From VBAS01 sp964508655 (GTDB taxonomy: Bacteria > Bacteroidota > Bacteroidia > Chitinophagales > Chitinophagaceae): DNA of 13,579 nt. The notes beneath the pieces are model-generated. The model searched no databases. It saw nothing but the letters and a program-made list of their open reading frames with translations, and was not told the DNA's origin. The DNA is taken from contig CAZDUO010000097.1 of the NCBI GenBank assembly GCA_964508655.1, positions 1-13,579 on the forward strand. Direction: 5' to 3'. The position numbers and the translations under genes are program-made. Below, piece after piece: positions 1 to 5,461 of this stretch. The stretch's first letter is position 1; each line of letters starts with the position of its first letter.

Positions 1-47
1 CTACACGCGTAAGATCGTCGGCAGCGTCAGATGTGTATAAGAGACAG
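1..47 (+). other. Untrimmed Illumina Nextera i5 adapter (artefact)
   Basis: This is library-construction sequence, not genome. Bases 1-6 are the end of the P5 arm (CTACAC). Bases 7-14 are an 8-base i5 index, GCGTAAGA, which I recall as the Nextera S517 index. Bases 15-28 are TCGTCGGCAGCGTC and bases 29-47 are the Tn5 mosaic end AGATGTGTATAAGAGACAG. Genome sequence starts at 48. The adapter produces the false C-terminus LSLIHI plus stop on the minus strand and the false N-terminus MYKRQ on the plus strand, both familiar contaminants in databases. Confidence 0.98.
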
Positions 48-1151
48 GGGAATAGTAATAACCACCACCAAGGCGCTGCGGATGTGCAGCAGGAAGATGA
101 AAAGCACCAGCGATACGATGATGATTTCTTCAGTCACCGCTTTTCGCAGCGTGCCAATGGTTGCCTCAATCAGGTCGGAGCGATCGTAGACTGTTTTGAA
201 CCGCACTCCCGGCGGCAAACCTTTCTGCACGTCGGCCAGTTTTATTTTCACCCGGTCAATTACATCCTTCGCATTTTCGCCATAACGCATCACCACGATA
301 CCGCCCACTTTTTCCCCTTCGCCGTTTTCTTCAATGATGCCGAGGCGCAGCTCGCCGCCCATTTGCACGGTGCCGATGTCTTTGATGCGCACCGGGATGG
401 AGTTGATGGTGGTGACAGGAATTTCTTCAATCTGCCTGATGTCTTTGATGTAGCCCAGTCCGCGGATTATATATCCCATGTCAGACTGTTCAAATTTTCT
501 TCCGCCCACATCGTTATTGTTGGCTTTTATCTTATTCACCACATCCATCAGCGGAATATTGTAGTACTGCAGCCTGACGGGGTCCACCACCACCTGGTAT
601 TGTTTCTGAAATCCTCCGAAGGAGGCTACTTCACTCACTCCTTCCACGGTTTGCAGAGCAAAGCGGATATACCAGTCCTGCAAGGCACGCAGCTCTCCCA
701 AATCATAACCCGGTGCATCGAGAGTATACCAGAACACATGACCGAGACCTGTACCATCGGGACCCTGTGTAGGAGTAACGCCCTGCGGCAATAAGCGCTG
801 TGCAGAATTCAATCTTTCCAGCACACGTGTGCGTGCCCAATAGATGTCCACATTATCATCAAAAATCACAAACACAAAACTCATCCCGAACATGCTGTTG
901 GCCCGGATGTTTTTCACCCGTGGAATTCCCTGCAGGTTGCTCACCAGCGGGTAAGTAACCTGGTCTTCGATGATCTGCGGATTGCGGCCCATCCATTCGG
1001 TAAAAATGATGACCTGGTTTTCCGACAGGTCGGGAATGGCATCTACGGCCGTCGTTTTTACGGCATAGAAACCATAGCCGGCAACACCGGCAGCCACCAG
1101 CAATACGACAAGCCGGTTTCGCAAAGCCGCTTCGATGAGTTTATTAATCAT
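48..1151 (-). CDS. cusA: CusA-like heavy-metal efflux RND transporter, N-terminal third (3'-truncated by contig end)
   Basis: Inner-membrane proton-driven pump subunit of a tripartite RND exporter; the closest resemblance I recognise is to the copper/silver CusA branch of the HME family. The 368 native residues are about one third of the usual length of roughly 1,030-1,050. Visible: first membrane helix around residues 14-31, the CusA-like DAIPDLSENQVII (37-49), DQVTYPL (63-69), YWARTRVLERL (104-114), the porter-domain stretch LQDWYIRFALQTVEGVSEVA (157-176), YDRSDLI (322-328) and the second helix from about 342. The proton-relay Asp residues and the periplasmic Met cluster lie in the missing part, so metal specificity cannot be read directly. 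The reading frame runs into adapter at 47 and stops artificially at 27. It is last in a minus-strand run of metal-envelope genes, 124 bases after the DUF3347 lipoprotein. CzcA-like cobalt/zinc/cadmium export is the main alternative. Confidence 0.93.
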
Positions 1152-1164
1152 AGTGTGTCATTTG

Positions 1165-1268
1165 TTGATTATTGATTATTAATTATTCATTATTATGTGC
1201 TTTTTGTTTATTCAATAGATCTTTCATAGCAGGAAGCAATAATCAATACTCAATAATTATTAATAATC
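1165..1268. repeat. Two degenerate AT-rich heptamer arrays upstream of cusA
   Basis: The 124-base spacer between the DUF3347 gene and cusA contains two arrays with a 7-base period. Bases 1165-1192 are TTGATTA, TTGATTA, TTAATTA, TTCATTA. Bases 1238-1258 are AATAATC, AATACTC, AATAATT, with one more AATAATC at 1262-1268. The arrays are roughly inverted to each other: TTGATTATTG at 1165-1174 is the reverse complement of CAATAATCAA at 1237-1246. They could fold into an AU-rich stem in the transcript. I see no TAnnTTTG promoter box in this spacer. Function unknown. Confidence 0.6.
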
Positions 1269-1275
1269 TTTTTAC

Positions 1276-1902
1276 CTATTGAATCACTTCCTCCACCCTG
1301 CCGCACTTAAACATCTCGCTGCCGAAATAAGGGTTTTTGATTTCCCTTACCTCGCTCAGCCACATGGCGCCATTGTTGTCGTTGTACATGGGGCAGTGGT
1401 CGTGATAAACCGGCTGGCCTGCTCCAAAAGATTTTACCAGGTAATACATCACTTCACTCATCAGTGAAAAATGTTCCCGTTGATGTTTGATGTTGTCTGC
1501 ATTTTTGCCGATATGTTCAGCATGTTCTTTCAGTTCTTCTTCGTCCTGGTCGTAAACAGCTTTTTGTTCTGCCGTAAAAAGTGATTTGTCAAGATTCTTT
1601 AAAAACTTTTCCATTGCTTTGGCGCCGCTTGCAGCTTCAGAAGCATTATCATTTGCCAGGGCATTTTTTACATGCAGGTAATGGCCGAACAGTGTTTTCA
1701 GTGAAGCTGCAAGCTTTTTGTCCACATGGGTGTATGTAACTGCCACCGACTTTACATCTTTGTTTTCTTCAACAGGCATTTGCTGTTCAGCAGTGTCTTT
1801 GGACATATTGTGCCCTTCGTGCCCGGTTTTGCTTTTTTCGTTGCCACAGGCAGTAAGTAAAAAAAGTGTGGCTGCATAAAGACTGATGAACGATAATTTC
1901 AT
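1276..1902 (-). CDS. DUF3347-domain lipoprotein, putative periplasmic metal-binding partner of the RND pump
   Basis: Predicted lipoprotein of 208 residues: an 18-residue signal ends in a lipobox LTAC with Cys19. A short His-rich linker HEGHNM (28-33) follows, then an alpha-helical region (about 55-155) with spaced His residues, then the signature VYHDHCPMYNDNNGAMWL (165-182) and NPYFGSEMFKCG (190-201). That Cys/Met/His C-terminal signature is the one found in DUF3347 domains, which often occur fused to the end of CusB-type membrane-fusion proteins. Here the domain stands alone on a lipid anchor, which suggests a tethered metal acceptor or chaperone near the pump; this role is inferred from motif and context. 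It lies between a HYC_CC_PP gene (99-base gap with two hairpins) and cusA. ATG start with the expected signal peptide directly after it. Confidence 0.85.
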   Translation of the reverse strand: MKLSFISLYAATLFLLTACGNEKSKTGHEGHNMSKDTAEQQMPVEENKDVKSVAVTYTHVDKKLAASLKTLFGHYLHVKNALANDNASEAASGAKAMEKFLKNLDKSLFTAEQKAVYDQDEEELKEHAEHIGKNADNIKHQREHFSLMSEVMYYLVKSFGAGQPVYHDHCPMYNDNNGAMWLSEVREIKNPYFGSEMFKCGRVEEVIQ

Positions 1903-1945
1903 TGTAAGTGATTTTGTTGGGAATTGAATCTAAAAACAAGAATAT

Positions 1946-1982
1946 AGCGGCAAATAATCCGCTGCCCGGCAAGGTTGCCGGG
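1946..1982 (-). other. Tandem hairpins between the HYC_CC_PP and DUF3347 genes
   Basis: Two stems lie side by side. CCCGGCAA (1965-1972) pairs perfectly with TTGCCGGG (1975-1982), and AGCGG (1946-1950) pairs with CCGCT (1959-1963) around an 8-base loop. On the transcribed minus strand the GC-rich stem is not followed by a U-tract; the second is followed by a moderately T-rich stretch ending TTGTTTTT. They may be a weak terminator or an RNA-stability element that tunes expression of the genes downstream. Confidence 0.45.
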
Positions 1983-2001
1983 TAGTGATGGAGCGGGAAA
2001 T

Positions 2002-2400
2002 TTAAATCCGGTGAACGCAATTTCGGATGTGCAACGCTACGCCATTACTTCGGGGCGGCGCATGGCTGAAGTGAATCCCTGCAGCAAATGAATTAAAATA
2101 AGGAAGTGTCGTTTCAGTTACCTGGCAGGGTAATGCCGGCGAAAAAAGAATTGTAAAGCGAAAAGCTGCTGTAGCCGTTTTCTGGTCAACAGTATTTTTA
2201 AAAAACTTCTGCTCATCCTTGCAGCAGCCATTGTTCTTAGTTTCTTCTTTTTCCATTCCGCACTTGCCGCAGGTTTTTGATGTATCCTGGCCCAGGCCCC
2301 AGTTGGCCAAACGGCCCATGCAATAATGCACATGTACCGTGGCGCCGGTGACGCTGGTGAAATAAACAAGGGATACTATGATAACAAGGAAGTTTTTCAC
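2002..2400 (-). CDS. HYC_CC_PP family envelope protein (first paralogue)
   Basis: Small exported protein of 132 residues, with an N-terminal hydrophobic signal (1-20) and the motif set that names the family: HYC (25-27), a CxxC pair in KTCGKCGM (42-49), CC (59-60), PP (115-116) and a last Cys at 128 just before the C-terminal VHRI. The cysteine layout matches the second copy at 4993-5376 almost residue for residue over the first half: HYC at 25-27 and CxxC at 44-47 in both. Established knowledge: the family is typical of Bacteroidota and has no assigned biochemical role that I know of. Inference: placed among HMA, TlpA and RND genes, the six cysteines probably bind soft metal or form exchangeable disulfides in the periplasm. 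Eighteen bases separate it from the beta-barrel gene upstream, so they are likely co-transcribed. Confidence 0.85.
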   Translation of the reverse strand: MKNFLVIIVSLVYFTSVTGATVHVHYCMGRLANWGLGQDTSKTCGKCGMEKEETKNNGCCKDEQKFFKNTVDQKTATAAFRFTILFSPALPCQVTETTLPYFNSFAAGIHFSHAPPRSNGVALHIRNCVHRI

Positions 2401-2418
2401 TTCTCTAATCTACTAAAT

Positions 2419-3249
2419 TTATTTTTTCTTTTTCAGCGCATTTAAAAACAAATGCTCATAACTAATCATGAAACCCCGGCGCATCAGCCGGTAAATATCG
2501 CTGCTGAGCTCAAAACGGTAACCGATGTTCAGCTTGCCGGTACTATTGAAAATCAGCTGAACAGAGGGCGCCAGGTCAAGAAAATACTTTTCATATTTCC
2601 AGTCGAGATTTCTGCCGCCCAGTAATTCGGTGTACAGGTTAAGATTTGCCTGCTTATAATCCGAATAGTTGCGGGGAAAAAGCAGGTAGCCGGCCGACAG
2701 GGAATAGTTCAGGCTTTCAAAAGCATATTGCTGCGGCAACGATTTGTCGTTTCTTTTTTCATCCAGCACTTCCAGCAAACTTGCTGAACCTGAAACTGCC
2801 AGTTTATGCCAGAGTTGTGTTGCAATCACGCCTGCCTGCACACCGCTGTGATCGCCGTAAAGACTCAGTTCGTTATGATCAAGATGACTGCGGCTGTATG
2901 CAATATTGGCAAAAGCCGCCATGCGGAAATGTTTATGCACGTCGTCCTTTGACAAAAACCTGTATTTGGCATAAAGCCTTGCCGATTCAAAATAAAAATA
3001 TGGCTCATGCATATCGCCAAAGGTCAGGTTGGCTGTCAGCATCAGCTTTTTACTAATCCCAACTAAAAGTGAAGGGGTATAGCGCTGTAAAATTCTGTCG
3101 CCATGCACGCCTTTGCCATACATGGTTCCCAGCTTTGCGCTCACAGATTTGGCCGGTAGATTGGAAGCCGGCTCGGTGAAAGGATATAATTCTTGTGCCG
3201 GCAGGCTGCAAACAGTTGCAATGAATATAGCGGTGAAAAGTTTTTTCAT
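2419..3249 (-). CDS. Predicted outer-membrane beta-barrel protein, function unknown
   Basis: A 276-residue protein with signal peptide MKKLFTAIFIATVCSLPA and then Gln19. The mature part alternates hydrophobic and polar residues in short strands typical of an outer-membrane barrel, for example KLMLTANLTFGDM, LNLYTELLGG and LAPSVQLIFNSTGKLNIGYRFEL. It ends in a strand followed by a lysine tail (KKKK), which is unusual because barrels generally end in an aromatic residue. A central stretch, SRSHLDHNELSLYGDHSG (118-135), is rich in His and Asp and could be a surface loop with metal affinity. I do not recognise a named family beyond a general transporter-like barrel. It is 9 bases downstream of the TlpA-like gene and 18 bases upstream of the HYC_CC_PP gene, so it belongs to the metal-envelope operon. 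It could help metal leave or enter across the outer membrane. Confidence 0.8.
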   Translation of the reverse strand: MKKLFTAIFIATVCSLPAQELYPFTEPASNLPAKSVSAKLGTMYGKGVHGDRILQRYTPSLLVGISKKLMLTANLTFGDMHEPYFYFESARLYAKYRFLSKDDVHKHFRMAAFANIAYSRSHLDHNELSLYGDHSGVQAGVIATQLWHKLAVSGSASLLEVLDEKRNDKSLPQQYAFESLNYSLSAGYLLFPRNYSDYKQANLNLYTELLGGRNLDWKYEKYFLDLAPSVQLIFNSTGKLNIGYRFELSSDIYRLMRRGFMISYEHLFLNALKKKK

Positions 3250-3258
3250 TATTACACA

Positions 3259-3759
3259 TTATAAACCCAGCAGTTCTTTAATTTTCTTTTCCAGGTCTTT
3301 TTTCTCCGGATTGATTGCCACCACATTCCCCTCCTGATTAATCAGGAATGAAGCCGGAATTGCATCCACTTGCCATTTGATGGCTGATAGTGCATCCCAG
3401 CCCCGGTCATCTATAGCCTGCAGCCAGGTGATTTTGTCTTTAGCAATGGCTTTTTTCCAGTCAGCTTTATCTTCATCAAGCGAAACACCCAGGATTTCAA
3501 AACCGCTCTGCCTGTATTTGCTATACAGCTTTACAAGCTGCTTGTTTGAAAAGCGGCAGGGCACACACCAGGAAGCCCAGAAATCGAGCAGCAGTACTTT
3601 TCCTTTCAGTGAAGAGAGCTTCATGCTGTCGCCCTTCGGGGAAATAACAGTAAAATCAAGCCGTGGGTCAGTAATGTTGGGAATAGTTTGCTGGGCTGAT
3701 GTTTGCAGCCATGCAAGAGTCAATAAACCTGGTACAAATATTTTCCGGAGGTTTTTCAT
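3259..3759 (-). CDS. TlpA-like thioredoxin-fold thiol-disulfide oxidoreductase
   Basis: Periplasmic redox protein of 166 residues with a signal peptide (about 1-22, ending TSAQ). The thioredoxin fold follows: KGKVLLLDFWASWCVPCR (52-69) with active-site WCVPC at 64-68, a central strand FEILGVSLDED (87-97) and the cis-proline region VDAIPASFLI (131-140) with Pro135. The length and the AhpC/TSA-Redoxin style N-terminal strand fit the TlpA/ResA group, which usually reduces specific periplasmic partners. Its operon neighbours are five proteins with CxxC, CC or HYC motifs, so the obvious inferred job is to keep those metal-binding cysteines reduced, or to repair copper-induced disulfides. A terminator-like hairpin lies immediately upstream of its ATG, so expression may be uncoupled from the HMA genes. 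Confidence 0.93.
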   Translation of the reverse strand: MKNLRKIFVPGLLTLAWLQTSAQQTIPNITDPRLDFTVISPKGDSMKLSSLKGKVLLLDFWASWCVPCRFSNKQLVKLYSKYRQSGFEILGVSLDEDKADWKKAIAKDKITWLQAIDDRGWDALSAIKWQVDAIPASFLINQEGNVVAINPEKKDLEKKIKELLGL

Positions 3760-3770
3760 GTAAATATTTT

Positions 3771-3801
3771 AAAAAGCTTCTCCCCAAAAAGAGGAGAAGC
3801 T
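3771..3801 (-). terminator. Rho-independent terminator-like hairpin between HMA gene and tlpA-like gene
   Basis: AGCTTCTCC (3775-3783) pairs perfectly with GGAGAAGCT (3793-3801), giving a 9-base stem with a 9-base loop. On the transcribed minus strand the stem runs into TTTTT (3775-3771). It starts 5 bases after the stop codon of the HMA gene and ends 11 bases before the TlpA start codon. It probably terminates or attenuates transcription partway through the cluster. The U-tract is short, so read-through into the downstream genes is likely. Confidence 0.7.
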
Positions 3802-3806
3802 GATGG

Positions 3807-4352
3807 TTAAATGACAACATGGTACACTCTTTCGCCGGCACCCATTCCTTCTTTTTCACAACAACTGCCGGTTTTTCCGGTTTTCACACATTCCAGTTTA
3901 GAAACGCTGCTGTGCTTTTTATAGTCTTTGTCTGACAGGAAATCTTTGTCAACCAAAGTCAGGGTTTGCTCACCCCGGAGTGCCTGGCCATTACCGTTGA
4001 GAAAATGAAAATTCCTGCCATGCGCTTTTACATGACTGTCTTTCTTCACATGAACTTCTGGAAAACTGCCTGTTACTTTCAGTGATGCGACGGAAAAACC
4101 TGCATCTTCAACTGCTTTTTTCAATACATCAAATTCCACATCGGCACTTTCCTTGAAAACCAGATTGTATTCCTGGGTTTTGATATCCACTTTTACTTCT
4201 TGTACAAAGGCAACATCTTCCAGCGCTTTTTTCACTGCTTTGGAGCACATGGAGCAGGTAAGACCGGCAGCCTTCAGCGAGGCATTGGTGAACTGTGCCA
4301 TGGATGAAACCGCCCACATGGAAACGGCCAATAATATGATTACCTTTTTCAT
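3807..4352 (-). CDS. Periplasmic HMA-domain (heavy-metal-associated) protein
   Basis: Exported 181-residue protein: signal peptide 1-19 (ending SSMA, Gln20), then a complete HMA fold (about 24-94) with the metal-binding loop GLTCSMCSKAV (30-40, Cys33 and Cys36) and the DVLKKAVEDAGFSV helix. The HMA fold usually carries Cu(I) or another soft or divalent cation. A second, unrecognised region (95-181) contains several His residues (101, 107, 111, 116) and ends with Cys155 and a CC pair (164-165), which may be an additional site. Unlike cytosolic CopZ chaperones it is secreted, so it is more likely a periplasmic metal carrier. It lies 23 bases after the other HMA gene and is followed by the hairpin at 3771-3801. 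Confidence 0.9.
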   Translation of the reverse strand: MKKVIILLAVSMWAVSSMAQFTNASLKAAGLTCSMCSKAVKKALEDVAFVQEVKVDIKTQEYNLVFKESADVEFDVLKKAVEDAGFSVASLKVTGSFPEVHVKKDSHVKAHGRNFHFLNGNGQALRGEQTLTLVDKDFLSDKDYKKHSSVSKLECVKTGKTGSCCEKEGMGAGERVYHVVI

Positions 4353-4375
4353 ACTACTGAATTTTAAAAACGGGG

Positions 4376-4849
4376 TTACGATTTTTTACAGCAATCTTTT
4401 CCGTTGTGACCCTCCCTTGTGCATTTGCCGTCTTTGCAGCAATCTTTACCGTCATGACCTTCCTTTGCACACTTGCCGTTTTTGCAGCAATCTGAAGCCT
4501 CGCTGTCATTAGCATCTGATCTTTTGTACTGGCAGCAGCCGTGCAATTTATTATAGACTTCATCCCCGGCTTTGGCGCCGGCATTATCATAACCGGATTC
4601 GGCAATGCTTTGCTGTATTTTGGCAAGGCTGGTTGACTTGCTGTTGTATTTTACGGTAATGATTTTTGTATCCACATTCCAGTCGGCAAAGGAGGCGCCG
4701 GCAGCCTTGGCGGCCTTTTCAATTTTGGCTTCACACATGCCGCAATTGCCCGACACCTGGAAAGTTTCCGTTTTTGTTTTTTGGGCAAATGCTGCTGCGG
4801 AAAGGATGCAGCAGAGTAATAGAATGGAAAATATATTAAGCGTTTTCAT
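4376..4849 (-). CDS. Secreted HMA-domain protein with repeated Cys/His metal-binding tail
   Basis: 157 residues from the ATG at 4849. The frame is open back to 4921, but only this start places the signal peptide MKTLNIFSILLLCCILSAAA at the N-terminus. Mature regions: an HMA domain (about 26-90) with SGNCGMCEAKIEKA (33-46, Cys36 and Cys39), a bridging YNKLHGCCQYK (99-109), and a Cys/His/Lys-rich tail (119-157) made of two 16-residue units of form DCCKxGKCxxEGHxGK plus a partial third, DCCKKS. Together there are ten cysteines in the bridge and tail. The tail resembles a metallothionein-like sink more than a single-ion site. Inference: the HMA domain exchanges metal while the tail buffers it. 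It is the second gene of the cluster, 143 bases after the HYC_CC_PP gene; I found no perfect TAnnTTTG box in that gap. Confidence 0.9.
   Translation of the reverse strand: MKTLNIFSILLLCCILSAAAFAQKTKTETFQVSGNCGMCEAKIEKAAKAAGASFADWNVDTKIITVKYNSKSTSLAKIQQSIAESGYDNAGAKAGDEVYNKLHGCCQYKRSDANDSEASDCCKNGKCAKEGHDGKDCCKDGKCTREGHNGKDCCKKS
4379..4492. repeat. 48-base coding tandem repeat (2.4 copies) for the Cys/His tail
   Basis: Direct in-frame repeat with units at 4445-4492 and 4397-4444 and an 18-base partial unit at 4379-4396. Each full unit encodes DCCKxGKCxxEGHxGK. Units differ at several bases but keep every Cys, Gly and His, so protein-level selection is likely. Such tandem repeats can gain or lose units by slippage, which would change metal capacity. 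Confidence 0.9.
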
Positions 4850-4992
4850 TTTTTTTAAGTTTAAGAGTTGAAATGAATTTTTTTTAACCCGGTATTGCAG
4901 CCACTCATTGGTGAATAGCAATATAAAAGCACAAGTGTGCGACGCAACAGGTGCTACATAGCAGCACTATTGCCGGGCCCATAATAAACATC

Positions 4993-5376
4993 TCAAATTC
5001 TGAAAACGCAATTATAGAGGTAGGTATATTGCCCGTTTAATGGAGGAGAATGATTATTGGGTATAAAGTTGTAACCGGTTTGTGCCGGAAAGTAAACCAC
5101 TGTGGCAGGCGGTTCGCCTGGCTGGGCATCGGGTGCATGGAGTTTAAAGGCAGCAGAAGCCAGCTGGTCATCCTGTATTTTAAAAATTTTTACTACTTCG
5201 GTGCAGCAGCCTTTGCTATCCGTTACCGGCATGCCGCATCGGTTGCATGTATCGGTTTTTGCAGCGCCGATACCAAATGAATCGAGGCGTTCCATGCAAT
5301 AGTGGAGGCTGACAACTACGCCGCTGCTGAAAGCAGTATATAAAACAAGCAATATGGCGGCAATGCCTTTTTTCAT
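4993..5376 (-). CDS. HYC_CC_PP family envelope protein (second paralogue), first gene of the metal cluster
   Basis: Exported 127-residue protein with a signal/anchor helix (1-20) and the full family motif set: LHYCME (24-29, HYC at 25-27), CNRCGM (44-49), GCC (56-58), SPP (110-112) and Cys123 in the C-terminal YNCVFRI. It matches the 2002-2400 protein in motif order, spacing and ending (CVFRI versus CVHRI), but the rest has diverged, so the duplication is old. Biochemical role unknown; the conserved Cys/His set and context suggest soft-metal binding or disulfide exchange. The ATG at 5376 lies only 10 bases beyond a perfect -7 box, so the mRNA should start almost at the start codon. As promoter-proximal gene it is probably the most strongly expressed member of the cluster. 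Confidence 0.85.
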   Translation of the reverse strand: MKKGIAAILLVLYTAFSSGVVVSLHYCMERLDSFGIGAAKTDTCNRCGMPVTDSKGCCTEVVKIFKIQDDQLASAAFKLHAPDAQPGEPPATVVYFPAQTGYNFIPNNHSPPLNGQYTYLYNCVFRI

Positions 5377-5386
5377 ACAACCGGGG

Positions 5387-5415
5387 CAAAGATACTATGC
5401 GTTTTGTACTATAAA
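5387..5415 (-). promoter_or_regulatory. Bacteroidota-type promoter of the metal-envelope cluster
   Basis: On the minus strand, TATCTTTG (5394-5387) is a perfect TAnnTTTG -7 box. TTTA (5415-5412), one base from the TTTG -33 consensus, lies 17 bases upstream. The predicted start of transcription is about 5383-5382, leaving a leader of roughly 6-7 bases before the ATG at 5376. No operator is evident. Confidence 0.65.
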
Positions 5416-5461
5416 CAGGAATTGTAAAAGAAAAGTTTGCCAGCGCTTAATTTTTTGTCTG

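Noticed and set aside
29..47. Tn5 mosaic end suggesting a natural transposon insertion
   Set aside because: It is joined to the Nextera read-1 sequence, an i5 index and the P5 tail, which only occur in sequencing libraries.
33..794. A 253-residue plus-strand ORF opposite cusA starting MYKRQ
   Set aside because: Its start lies in the adapter and the rest is the antisense shadow of a strongly conserved RND transporter.
4379..4492. 48-base repeats considered as a small CRISPR-like array
   Set aside because: The units are contiguous, in frame and encode a conserved Cys/His peptide; there are no spacers.
4850..4921. Upstream extension of the HMA-tail protein to the ATG at 4921
   Set aside because: It would put 24 charged and mixed residues before a canonical signal peptide; the ATG at 4849 fits a secreted protein.
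4929..4967. Dyads GCACA/TGTGC (4929-4940) and GTGCT/AGCAC (4951-4967) as metal-regulator operators or a terminator
   Set aside because: Each stem is only 5 bases, no U-tract follows, and no regulator gene or matching second site is in the window. They may be chance.
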